In this document: positions 1-7,791 of the stretch, piece after piece | Layout: every line of letters begins with the position of its first letter | How positions within the stretch are numbered: the first letter of the stretch is position 1 | DNA from: Gammaproteobacteria bacterium | Lineage (GTDB): Bacteria; Pseudomonadota; Gammaproteobacteria; Nitrococcales; Nitrococcaceae | Assembly (NCBI GenBank): GCA_030433275.1 | Contig: JAUILK010000037.1 | Location: 1 to 33,679 of the forward strand | Length of the DNA stretch: 33,679 nucleotides | Direction: 5' to 3' | Translations under genes and position numbers: made by a program | Notes under the pieces: generated by a model | What the model was told of the DNA's origin: nothing | The model's database searches: none | What the model saw: the letters and a program-made list of their open reading frames with translations, nothing else

Positions 1-31
1 AGAGCGGCTGGGCACGCCACAGCCGGTTCTG

Positions 32-1708
32 CTAGCGCACCTCGATGCAGTGCGGCAGCATTTTTTTGATCTCGGGGTGGGTGGTGACAATCAGGACTGA
101 CCACGGCTGATCCGGCGAGCACAGGTGCCGCAGAATCGTCTCGCGGACCCTGCTGGAGATCTCCTCGAGTGCGCCGCCCAAGATAACGAGGGGTGGACGC
201 GTTACGATGGCCCGGGCAAGGAGAATTCTCAGCTTCTGGCTAGGCGTGAAGCTTTTGCCCCCCAATCCGACCGGGGTTCCGAGGCCATGTGGCAATTGTT
301 CGACGTCTTCAAGCAAGCTCACGAGTCGCAAGGCCCACAGGACGTCCTCCGCCAGGATGCCTTCTCGCCCCATGGTGATATTGTCTTCCAGTGTTCCTTC
401 GAATAGAGAAATCTGCCAGCTGGGTACGAGGCCTCGATATGCGTTCACTGTATCGGGACCCAGATCGCGGAGATCGACTTCATCATATCGAATGACCCCA
501 GCGGTCGGCACCTCGATTCCGGCCAGGACGCGGGAGAGCGTATGACACACCGTCTCGCTCTCGCAGACGATGCCCCGTTTCTCGCCGGCGCTGATCTCGA
601 AGTGTGCATTCTGCAGTAAAGTAGCCCCGTCGACTGAGAGGGAGACACGACGGCAGGTCACTTTGAGACCGCGCCTGGACGATACGGGCTGGGGTACGGT
701 CCGCGCCACTGGTTGTCGATCTTTGGGAAGTGAGAAGAGTCGGTCAAGCTCAACCAGGGCTGTGAAAAAATAGAACATGACGTAGGTCCGTTTGACGACG
801 GACTCGAGACTGACTATCAGGGTTGCGATGATGACTTCCGCACCGACGAGTTGGCCTATCGTTAACTGGCCGATGGCGACTAACCAGCCGGCCATCCCCA
901 ACAGCCCGGTGTGAATCATCACCTGCAGCAGCAATGATCCCGCGTACTGCCGGACCAACACTCTGAATCGAGCTTTCCTGGCGTCAATGTAGAATGCCGA
1001 CAGCATATCGGCCTTCCGAAGGACGAGCGGCGCGCAGCGGGTCGCCTTGAAATGGAGCAAATTGTCTGTGACCTCCTGAAACCAGTGAAATACGTCGTAT
1101 TTTGCTTCTGACATCTGGAGAGTTGTCCGGAGGCCGCCCCGGCCGAGGAACGCAATGACAAACACGGCTATAATCAAGAAGAAATCGAAGACGAGGAAAG
1201 CAGGGTGGTAGAAAACTAGGAGCACCATTCCAATGGTGCCGCCGACCAGGACATTGATAAAATCGACCAGCAGCGAGGACAGTGCGCGCTGCAGGAGGAC
1301 CGTTTCGAAGAAACGGCTGGCATGCTCCGGCCTGAAAGAGTCCGGCCTGAAGCGTAGAAGGTATGATGCGAGCGCCAGGGCGACTCTGACGAAAAACCGG
1401 CGTTCGAGCATTTCGCCGGCATAGAATTGAAGGATCCGGAACGCTCCGACAAACAGGAGCACCGCCGCCATCATGGCGACAAGGGTCACCACCATGATCG
1501 GTTGGATGGCGAATGCGAATGTGTTGACCAGTTCCTGGACGGTGAGGGGAATGATGAGCCAGAAAAAACCGATTGCCAGCGCATACAGTATCAGGAAGGT
1601 GAGGAGGCGCCGTTCCTGATGCAGGATCGCCCGCAAGCGGGTAAGAGTCGGCCGCAACAGATCGTGCTGTTGCTCTGCGTGCTGTCCCTCGAGATCCGGA
1701 GCAGTCAT
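32..1708 (-). CDS. ABC transporter membrane/NBD fusion with a degenerate nucleotide-binding domain
   Basis: Length (558 aa) and layout are those of an ABC half-exporter: about six hydrophobic segments in residues 35-320, then a C-terminal NBD-like domain from about 345. There is no N-terminal C39 peptidase. The NBD fold is recognisable (a GTLEDNI segment, a TPVGLGG segment before the signature, an LLARAI helix and a TTH switch histidine), but the catalytic motifs are gone. The Walker A position reads CESETVCHT with no GxGKS/T. The LSGGQ position reads FTPSQ. The Walker B end reads VILGGAL, so the Asp and catalytic Glu are both Gly. The Q-loop glutamine is displaced by one. It is the last gene of the hlyD-tolC-ABC operon, 31 bp after tolC, with a weak ribosome site. 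By inference it forms the inner-membrane part of a tripartite exporter but cannot hydrolyse ATP as a homodimer. The open, full-length frame argues against simple decay. Confidence 0.88.
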   Translation of the reverse strand: MTAPDLEGQHAEQQHDLLRPTLTRLRAILHQERRLLTFLILYALAIGFFWLIIPLTVQELVNTFAFAIQPIMVVTLVAMMAAVLLFVGAFRILQFYAGEMLERRFFVRVALALASYLLRFRPDSFRPEHASRFFETVLLQRALSSLLVDFINVLVGGTIGMVLLVFYHPAFLVFDFFLIIAVFVIAFLGRGGLRTTLQMSEAKYDVFHWFQEVTDNLLHFKATRCAPLVLRKADMLSAFYIDARKARFRVLVRQYAGSLLLQVMIHTGLLGMAGWLVAIGQLTIGQLVGAEVIIATLIVSLESVVKRTYVMFYFFTALVELDRLFSLPKDRQPVARTVPQPVSSRRGLKVTCRRVSLSVDGATLLQNAHFEISAGEKRGIVCESETVCHTLSRVLAGIEVPTAGVIRYDEVDLRDLGPDTVNAYRGLVPSWQISLFEGTLEDNITMGREGILAEDVLWALRLVSLLEDVEQLPHGLGTPVGLGGKSFTPSQKLRILLARAIVTRPPLVILGGALEEISSRVRETILRHLCSPDQPWSVLIVTTHPEIKKMLPHCIEVR

Positions 1709-1739
1709 GGTTCATTATCCCGGTAGATAGAAAGGTGAA

Positions 1740-3209
1740 TCAGTAAGGGCTTTGGGCGACGTTGCTCGTGCCGACCGCCCAAGTGCCGGATGCCCAGCGG
1801 TAGAACGCCCATGCTTTCTCATAATCCGCCCGCGTCTGGATCAACCGGGTTTCGGTATCGACTGCGTTACGCTCGCGCAAGTTGACGAACAAAATGTTCG
1901 TCGCGCCCAAATCGAATCGTTTCTGCTCGCCCTTGAGCAGGGTTCTCGCGAGCCGGAGAGATCGGGTGGCGGCCTGGATTCGCTCCTTTGCTCTCGCTAA
2001 GGCCGAGAGCGCATTGTCCATATCTATGGCTACCTGCTCCTCGCGATACTTCAACATCAGCGCGAAACGTTCCGCCTTGGCGTTGGCCTGCATGAGTTCG
2101 CCGCGTGCTCGGCGTTGCAAGAAGGGGACCTTCAATGTCACGCCGAACCGATACCCTAGACCCAGGACGAACTTTTCCGGGCTCCTGGCCGGCGCCGCTT
2201 CCAAGTCGAGCTTCGGCAGCAAATTGTTCTTTGCCAACTTCAGATCAATATCGTTGAGTTTGGCTTCTAGCATGACCGCCCGGACCTCCGGTCGATGTGT
2301 TTTGGCGTTCTGTTTGTCGGTGGTTGCCGTGGCTTGAGACGGGGGTGGCGTGATCATGGGAAACCCAGGGACACGCTTCGCCGCCGGTACGGCGGGCTGA
2401 TCTGCCTCCCAAAGGAATAGCGAGAGTTTGAAGCTCTCCTGCTCGCCTTTGCGTTGCGCGGCAATAAGGCCCTCTGTGCGGCGTTGCACTTCCTGTTCCG
2501 CCTCCGTTACGTCCAGCGGAGCGGCGGCGCCGGCCTTGGCCCGCCGGCGGATCTGTTTCAGCCGATCCTTTGCCACTGTCAGCATCCGCTGCTGGACCCG
2601 GACCGTCTTCCAGGCGGCCACCCAATCCCAATATTGGGTGGCCGCTCCGAAGAAGAGATCTTGTCGTGTCTGGGCGATTTGCACCTCGGCGCGTGGTTTC
2701 GCCAACTGGGAGCGTTTCAATTCCGCGTTTTCCGGACTCATCAAGAATCCTCTGAGCAGGGGAATGAATGCGCCCAGGAGAACCTGCTGCCGGTCATCAT
2801 TGAAACCGAGATCCGGGATCGTCGCCTCTCCGATCGATTGTCGAATGCCGGCGATCGCCCGGACGCCGGAGGGGTGACGTACGTCTAAAAAGGTATCGTT
2901 GAAGCCGGCGGTGCGGGTACCTTCGCCGCTCTTCGACAGGAAGCGCTCTACTTCGGCATCGTTGACCAAGGTTGGCTCAAAGGCGCCCAGCGCGCGCAGA
3001 AGTTTGCCCTTGGCGATGAGCCTTTCGGTACCGGCGCCTTGAAGGAGCGGATGCGAGTGATCGATTCGGGTAAACACCTCACGCAGAGAGAGTGTCTTCG
3101 CCGCGGCGGGTATATCAGAGGGCGCAACCGTAAGATCAATCCCGAGAACCTGGCCTGCAGCCGCTAAGGAGATAATGAATACGCAAGCAACCTGTGAGCG
3201 TCTAATCAT
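1740..3209 (-). CDS. TolC-family outer-membrane efflux protein
   Basis: This 489-residue protein starts with a Sec signal peptide (MIRRSQVACVFIISLAAAGQ, cleavage probably near residue 23) and has the two long alpha-helical repeats of the TolC/OEP family. These include helical stretches around residues 160-260 and 345-460, rich in Ala, Gln, Arg and Glu. The end (SGTW segment near 470) is typical of OEP proteins. It would form the trimeric outer-membrane channel and periplasmic tunnel of an exporter. An AAGGGAG ribosome site lies just upstream of the ATG. It follows the adaptor gene by 21 bp and precedes the ABC gene by 31 bp, so the three are almost certainly co-transcribed. Substrate unknown. 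It could in principle also serve RND or other pumps, but its position favours a dedicated partner. Confidence 0.9.
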   Translation of the reverse strand: MIRRSQVACVFIISLAAAGQVLGIDLTVAPSDIPAAAKTLSLREVFTRIDHSHPLLQGAGTERLIAKGKLLRALGAFEPTLVNDAEVERFLSKSGEGTRTAGFNDTFLDVRHPSGVRAIAGIRQSIGEATIPDLGFNDDRQQVLLGAFIPLLRGFLMSPENAELKRSQLAKPRAEVQIAQTRQDLFFGAATQYWDWVAAWKTVRVQQRMLTVAKDRLKQIRRRAKAGAAAPLDVTEAEQEVQRRTEGLIAAQRKGEQESFKLSLFLWEADQPAVPAAKRVPGFPMITPPPSQATATTDKQNAKTHRPEVRAVMLEAKLNDIDLKLAKNNLLPKLDLEAAPARSPEKFVLGLGYRFGVTLKVPFLQRRARGELMQANAKAERFALMLKYREEQVAIDMDNALSALARAKERIQAATRSLRLARTLLKGEQKRFDLGATNILFVNLRERNAVDTETRLIQTRADYEKAWAFYRWASGTWAVGTSNVAQSPY

Positions 3210-3230
3210 GCGGTGTCTCCCTTCCGGGCG

Positions 3231-4664
3231 CTACTTTCCCCCTCGACCGGCCTTGGGGAGGACCGTTTCGAGCAGCATGGGCTGGTAATCGGGGGGGAAT
3301 AGATTGAAGCGCCGCCACAGCTCGTACCACAGTGGGACGCGATCCAGGATGACCCATCCGATGACCTGGGTCCCTTGGCGCACGCGGTGCTGATTCGGCC
3401 ACGGTCGGTCGTTTGGGTCAGGAACTACCCAGAAGCGGAATTTCCCCCGGCCGTCGTCCAACTGATCCACGACTTTGATCTCGCCGCCGAAAGTTCCGGA
3501 CATGAGCTCAGGCCAGCCTGGAATCGGAATGGCGGGCATTCCCTTAAAGAGCAGGCGCACCTTTCGCCCCGGCCGGAGGAGGGGAGCGTCCAACCCTTTC
3601 GCTCGGAGCTCCACGGCTCGGCTCTGGCTCAGCGGACTGATCCGGACCAGCCTGTCCCCAGGGCTGACCAGTTCCCCCGCTCCCACCTGGGTCATGCGCA
3701 CGACCGTCCCGTCGATGGGGGCTGTCACACGGGCGGCGCGTCTGCGTTGAGCCGCATTAGATAGCCTCAGTTCCATGGCAGCTAATTTGTCAGCCGCGCT
3801 TGCGGCTTCTGCCCGGGCGGCGGCGCGGGCGGCCTTTGTGTCCAGCAGACGTTGTGTCATGTCGGCGCCGACTTGATCGCGCCCGAAGGTGAGGGCCTGT
3901 TTGGCCTGTTTGGCCTGTTCCTGGGCCGCTTGGGCCGCCTTGAGATTCGCCTGAGTCGCAATCAGAGTCTGAACTGCAACCTCGAGTTCCCGCTGAGACA
4001 CGAGGCCGTCCTCGGCGAGTTGGCGATGGCGCTTGGCGTTCAATTGAGCGGTCTGGTAGGCAATGCGGGCGGAGACGATCTGTTGGGTGGCAGCTTGGAT
4101 TTTGTTCTCTGCTTCCAGGACGCGGGCCTCTGCCGAGGGAACTGCCGCTTGAAGGAGTTTTTCCATCTCTTCGATGCGTTGCGACAACTGCTCCGCCCGC
4201 TCTATTGCTGCCTGTTTGGTTTGGGCGAGGGCCTCTTTGGATTGCCGCAGCAATTCTAAGAGTTCGGGCGCCATGAACTTGGGGTCTACATCTTGGAGTT
4301 CGAGGATCAGGGCACCGCGGTGGACCTCTTCGCCCTCCAAGACGTGCCATTGCTTGATTCGGCCGGTGATTTGGGCGTGAATGTCCTGCGGTCGATCGAA
4401 AGGGGAATAAGCTGAGAGCTGGCCGTGCGTCGTGATGGTTTGTGTCCAGGGAATGAAGGCGACCGCGATCGTAAGCAGCACGAACAACGATGCGGCGACG
4501 CGCCCGGCCGTCCGCAGCCGGTTGGGAACCTGTACAGCAGCCCAGGACCGCAAGCTCTTTCGTAATAGGGGTTCCTCAGTTTCATCACTGCCCCACATAA
4601 CTTGCGCGATTTGGTCCACTGGCACCGGCGCGCTGTGGTCTGTCGTATTCGGCGATTTCCCCAT
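3231..4664 (-). CDS. HlyD-family periplasmic adaptor (membrane fusion protein)
   Basis: From the chosen ATG at 4664 the protein has 477 residues: a cytoplasmic N-terminus, one membrane helix at about 53-72, the first half of a biotinyl-lipoyl domain near 95-125 (AQITGRI, LEGEEVHRG), a long coiled-coil hairpin at about 130-320, the second lipoyl half (TAPIDGTVVRM) and a beta-barrel C-terminus. This is the HlyD/EmrA type of membrane fusion protein that links an inner-membrane transporter to TolC. An upstream ATG at 4793 in the same frame would add 43 residues of low-complexity character. I prefer 4664 because the conserved part begins soon after it and a GAGACGAG purine run sits nine bases upstream. 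It is the first gene of the operon. The hairpin contains short A-K-Q repeats that show as a three-times repeated nine-base unit near 3894-3920. Confidence 0.9.
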   Translation of the reverse strand: MGKSPNTTDHSAPVPVDQIAQVMWGSDETEEPLLRKSLRSWAAVQVPNRLRTAGRVAASLFVLLTIAVAFIPWTQTITTHGQLSAYSPFDRPQDIHAQITGRIKQWHVLEGEEVHRGALILELQDVDPKFMAPELLELLRQSKEALAQTKQAAIERAEQLSQRIEEMEKLLQAAVPSAEARVLEAENKIQAATQQIVSARIAYQTAQLNAKRHRQLAEDGLVSQRELEVAVQTLIATQANLKAAQAAQEQAKQAKQALTFGRDQVGADMTQRLLDTKAARAAARAEAASAADKLAAMELRLSNAAQRRRAARVTAPIDGTVVRMTQVGAGELVSPGDRLVRISPLSQSRAVELRAKGLDAPLLRPGRKVRLLFKGMPAIPIPGWPELMSGTFGGEIKVVDQLDDGRGKFRFWVVPDPNDRPWPNQHRVRQGTQVIGWVILDRVPLWYELWRRFNLFPPDYQPMLLETVLPKAGRGGK

Positions 4665-4910
4665 GCGGTGTTGCTCGTCTCGTTTTTCTATCCGAGGTTG
4701 CAAATGCGATTGTTGCCTTGCAGTCGCCTTAGCGTTTCCGGTGTTACCGGTGCGATTGGGGGGGCAGTGCCGGCAAACCCCGCCGCTTGGCACTGCCTTG
4801 CGCTTACGTGGGGAGCTTGCTGTGGCGGCTTACAGCCGTTAAGAAAACGCTAAATTATTCCTGATCCCGCCTGTATGGTTACGGTATCGCTAATGGTTCA
4901 AGTGGAATCG

Positions 4911-5537
4911 ATGAAGCAGGCCACTTTCGCCTCGATCGGCTTTGCGGCTCAAAAGCGGCGTACCCGGTGGGCACTTCCGGACGGATCTTCGCCTCTTAGA
5001 AGCCCCGTGTAAAGTCTGATCTCTTCCATCGGATGCATGAGCCTGAATGGGGAGTGAGGAGACCATCGAAGTGGCCAACCGCGAAGGAGTGATGAGGCGG
5101 CTAGGTACTGCTGTGTGAGCCGTGGGTGCAAGGGAATCGAGATCCCGGGGGTGGAAGTTTTTCGCTTCGGGCAGCGCCGCAGCGTGAACACTCAAGCGCT
5201 CAAGCATGAGCTCAGGCGCCGCTCGGCGATCGAGGCGGTCATTGGGCATCTGAAAACCGATGGGCGCACGAATCGCTGCCGGTTAAAAGGTGCGCTTGGC
5301 GATGCACTCAACACCGTGCCGGTGGGCGCCGGTCACAACATCCGGCTATTGTTCAGGGCAATGATGGATCTTTTGCGCCGAATTCTGGAATGCCTATTGG
5401 CGGAAGCCTGCTCCGATGTCCGTGATCAGGTCACAGCCTTCAGACAGCCGCGTAATGGGTTATTCAGAATCGACTGTCTATTGACGGAGTCGTGCTCCGA
5501 CGTTTGGGAGCAGAAAACTGAGCTAGGTCTTCGGTAA
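4911..5537 (+). pseudogene. IS5-family transposase remnant
   Basis: Two separated pieces of an IS5-type DDE transposase are visible. The N-terminal piece starts at the ATG at 4911 (MKQATFASIGFAAQKRRTRW), which matches the usual start of these transposases. It then runs into unrelated or frameshifted sequence. The C-terminal piece, from about 5100 to 5390, contains the diagnostic RRRSAIEAVIGHLKTDGR and LKGALGDALN segments and GAGHNIRL. The roughly 200 residues that should lie between, including the first catalytic Asp region, are missing. The frame stays open to 5537, but the part after 5390 does not look like transposase. No intact terminal inverted repeats could be assigned. The element is dead and marks an old insertion upstream of the export operon. 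Confidence 0.8.
5391..5520 (+). repeat. Imperfect direct duplication, about 40 bp, spaced 85 bp
   Basis: The stretch beginning at 5391 (tgcctattggcggaagcctg) recurs, with about one mismatch in four, at 5476 (tgtctattgacggagtcgtg). Both copies continue through a shared tgctccga core. Translated in the frame of the transposase remnant, they give CLLAEACSDVRDQ and CLLTESCSDVWEQ. The pair lies just 3' of the recognisable transposase homology, so it may be part of the IS end or an older local duplication. Confidence 0.45.
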
Positions 5538-5597
5538 GCCCTGGGATAGATTGTTCAGGATCAATTAGTTATTTTTGGCCATATAAGGCATGCGATT

Positions 5598-5759
5598 TTA
5601 TGAATTTTTTGGATTGGATTTATTTTCTCCATATGCGGCAATTTGCTCAATTGCTATAGGTTCGGCGGTGTTTCTGTTGTTCATTGCCATATGAACCGAA
5701 TAAAAGATGCCAAAGATGATTTGCATTGCGAGTACATTTGTTAGCAGTGTCTTAAGCAT
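5598..5759 (-). CDS. Possible small single-span membrane protein
   Basis: A 53-residue frame from the ATG at 5759 has one clear hydrophobic helix (residues about 5-24, LLTNVLAMQIIFGIFYS) followed by a polar tail of about 29 residues. An AGAG purine run lies eight bases before the ATG. The frame can be extended to 70 residues with an ATG at 5810, but the added part is polar and lacks a better ribosome site. The surrounding DNA is markedly A+T-rich compared with the rest of the window, which suggests a foreign or poorly conserved segment. I do not recognise a family. It could be a chance frame in A+T-rich DNA. Confidence 0.35.
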   Translation of the reverse strand: MLKTLLTNVLAMQIIFGIFYSVHMAMNNRNTAEPIAIEQIAAYGENKSNPKNS

Positions 5760-6547
5760 AGAATAGTCTCTTTTATGCGTTTTAGTTATAACGGTAAGAA
5801 AATTAGCCAAGCTGTGAAACCTTATGAGCTCGTATGGTTTTTTAATAAATGGAAGAGAAATATTCGGTTAGTTTGTCGCTTAGATATGACATCTTCGTTA
5901 CTCTTTTTGATCCTGGTTTGAAGATTAAAGTATAGTTTTTGGACATATAGTGATATATGTCACATTAATATGAATAGAGAATATGGCGATTAAGCGAACG
6001 AAGGCAACAGGGGCAGAGCTTGCGCTGCGTATGTCTTTCAGACGATCCGGTTGGCTTTGCGTGGTGCTCACCGAAGCTCCGTTGTCGCTGGAGCGCGCCT
6101 CGTTAGGCAGGTCGTCTCGATAATGGCGTTGCGGCTGGTTGCCTCGCGTGTATTGCTGCGCACTGTAATGGGGTGCGTGCTTCAGAACTGCGATTCGCAG
6201 TGGGTGAGGTATGGTGCGATTGCTTATCGTGTTCAACGTGTTGAACACGATCTGACCCGCAAATGCCCTCTTTGAGCCCTCCCCGCACTTTCATTTACCC
6301 ACAAAAGAGATCGGTTGATATTGCGGTGCCAGGCAATGCCTTTGGCTCATGGATACGCCACGGGTTTGACTCCCGATCCATCTAGCTAGGCATCCGTGGT
6401 CGGCGACATGTATATGCTGTGCGCGATATACGGAAACGGTTAGTTGAGATCTATCGAGACGGTATTTACCTCCCCAAGCAGCCCGCGTTGTGCCGCTCGG
6501 TCGGCTGGACTAAATTTTGAATTAAAAGCTGTGGGAGCGGATGCCAT
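5760..6547. other. Long intergenic region without a convincing gene
   Basis: Nearly 800 bp without a supported coding region. The left part (to about 5990) is A+T-rich. The right part returns to the ordinary composition and holds a 26-bp palindrome at 6226-6251 and a smaller perfect inverted repeat, ctgcga-t-tcgcag, at 6188-6200. Short frames on both strands overlap each other and show no family features. The 3' end must contain the leader of the sugar dehydrogenase, with GGGAG about ten bases before its ATG. Confidence 0.6.
6226..6251. promoter_or_regulatory. 26-bp palindrome, operator-like
   Basis: Two perfect 11-base arms, atcgtgttcaa and ttgaacacgat, flank a four-base centre (cgtg). Such a symmetric site with a short centre is typical of a dimeric repressor operator. 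The hairpin is not followed by a T-run on either strand, so it is a poor intrinsic terminator. It lies about 300 bp upstream of the sugar dehydrogenase, which is far for a simple operator of that gene. The cognate regulator is not identifiable here. Confidence 0.5.
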
Positions 6548-7666
6548 ATGTGGCACAGAGTTATGCTGACCGCCGGTGCGATGATGCTGGCGAGTGTCCC
6601 GCTGGTGGCGCAATCGGACCAATTGGTGCAGACGCCGACAGGGACGATCGCGATCGAGGAGAGGGCAAGCGGCCTCAATCACCCTTGGGGCATGGCGTTT
6701 CTGCCAGACGGGCGCCTTCTCGTGACGGAGCGCGTGGGGGCTCTGCGGATTCTGGCAATCGACGGTGCGCTTTCGGGGCCTATCGAGGGCACGCCCGAGG
6801 TTTTTGTCAAGGGTCAGGGCGGGCTTTTGGATGTGGCGCTCGATCCAGGGTTCAGCTTGAATCGCCTCGTCTATCTTTCCTTTGCTGAGCCCGGGAAGGA
6901 GGGGGCGTCCACTGCGGTGGGACGCGGCCGTCTGAAAAACGGCCGGATCGAAGGCTTCAGGGTCATCTTTCGTCAGGAGCCGAAGGTATCCGGTGCCAAC
7001 CACTTCGGCGGGCGGATCGTTTTCTCGTCCAAAGGCAAACTCTTCCTCACTCTAGGCGAGCGTTACCAGTTCGATCCGGCTCAGGACCTCTCCAACCATC
7101 TCGGCACGGTCGTGCGTATCAACCGTGACGGTTCGGTTCCTCCGGACAATCCGTTCGTCGGTCGGATAGGTGCGAAGGGCGAGATTTGGTCCTATGGCCA
7201 CCGTAACATCGAGAGCGCGGCGCTAAATCCGTATACGGGTGCGCTTTGGATTGCCGAAATGGGGCCACGCGGGGGCGATGAGCTCAACCTGCCGCAGCCG
7301 GGTCGCAATTACGGCTGGCCGGTGGTGAGTTGGGGAAGGCATTACAATTGGGTCGACATACCGGATCCGCCGACTCATCCGCGCTTCGCCGATGCGATCA
7401 AGCATTGGACACCGGTGATTTCTCCCTCGGGCATGGTTTTCTATACCGGCGATGTCTTCCCTGCATGGCGCGGCAGTGCGCTGATCGGTGGGTTATCGGC
7501 ACGCGGGATCGTGCGCGTGATCACCGATGGCCAGGTCGTGATCGGCGAAGAGCGTATCCTGCTCGATGCGCGTATCCGTGACGTCGAACAAGCGCCGGAC
7601 GATTCGGTTTATGTGTTGACCGATCAGAATGACGGTAAGGTGTGGCGTCTCACGCCGCGTCCATGA
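6548..7666 (+). CDS. Secreted PQQ-dependent sugar dehydrogenase (glucose/sorbosone dehydrogenase family)
   Basis: The 372-residue protein has a Sec signal peptide (MWHRVMLTAGAMMLASVPLVAQS) and the six-bladed beta-propeller motifs of the soluble aldose sugar dehydrogenase (YliI/Asd-like) family. These are LNHPWGMAFLPDGRLLVTER near 44-63, GGLLDVALDPGF, HFGGRIVF, SYGHRN and the late ELNLPQPGRNYGWPVVSWG segment. Relatives bind PQQ and Ca2+ in the periplasm and oxidise sugar aldehyde or hemiacetal groups. The length is normal for the family. The ATG at 6548 is supported by the GGGAG upstream and the signal sequence. It is followed after 125 bp by msrB on the same strand. No PQQ synthesis genes are in the window, so the cofactor must come from elsewhere in the genome or the medium. 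Substrate unknown. Confidence 0.9.
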   Translation: MWHRVMLTAGAMMLASVPLVAQSDQLVQTPTGTIAIEERASGLNHPWGMAFLPDGRLLVTERVGALRILAIDGALSGPIEGTPEVFVKGQGGLLDVALDPGFSLNRLVYLSFAEPGKEGASTAVGRGRLKNGRIEGFRVIFRQEPKVSGANHFGGRIVFSSKGKLFLTLGERYQFDPAQDLSNHLGTVVRINRDGSVPPDNPFVGRIGAKGEIWSYGHRNIESAALNPYTGALWIAEMGPRGGDELNLPQPGRNYGWPVVSWGRHYNWVDIPDPPTHPRFADAIKHWTPVISPSGMVFYTGDVFPAWRGSALIGGLSARGIVRVITDGQVVIGEERILLDARIRDVEQAPDDSVYVLTDQNDGKVWRLTPRP

Positions 7667-7791
7667 AGGCTTTTTAAAACAGGTGGCACAGGCGGTTGCT
7701 GCCGACAGCCGTATTTCCCGCCGCAGCGTGGGAAGTTTATGTGGTCATAGGCTTGCGATATCAGTCGTGACCGATTGAATCGGAGAGCACG

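Noticed and set aside
5-25. cggctg...cagccg hairpin as terminator of the export operon.
   Set aside because: Only six-base arms with a nine-base loop, no T-run, and the window edge prevents evaluation.
3894-3920. Three tandem ggcctgtt(t/c) units as a microsatellite.
   Set aside because: They encode an Ala-Lys-Gln repeat of the adaptor coiled coil and are explained by protein sequence.
4665-4793. N-terminal extension of the HlyD-family protein.
   Set aside because: The added 43 residues have no adaptor-like features, and the downstream ATG has a reasonable ribosome site.
5925-6294. Overlapping frames on both strands (74-107 codons).
   Set aside because: They overlap each other, have no ribosome sites or family features, and span the palindrome.
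6300-6385. tRNA-like stretch with a T-loop resemblance (cgggtttgactcccg).
   Set aside because: The T-arm-like hairpin is acceptable, but no matching D-arm, anticodon arm or seven-base acceptor stem could be assembled around it.
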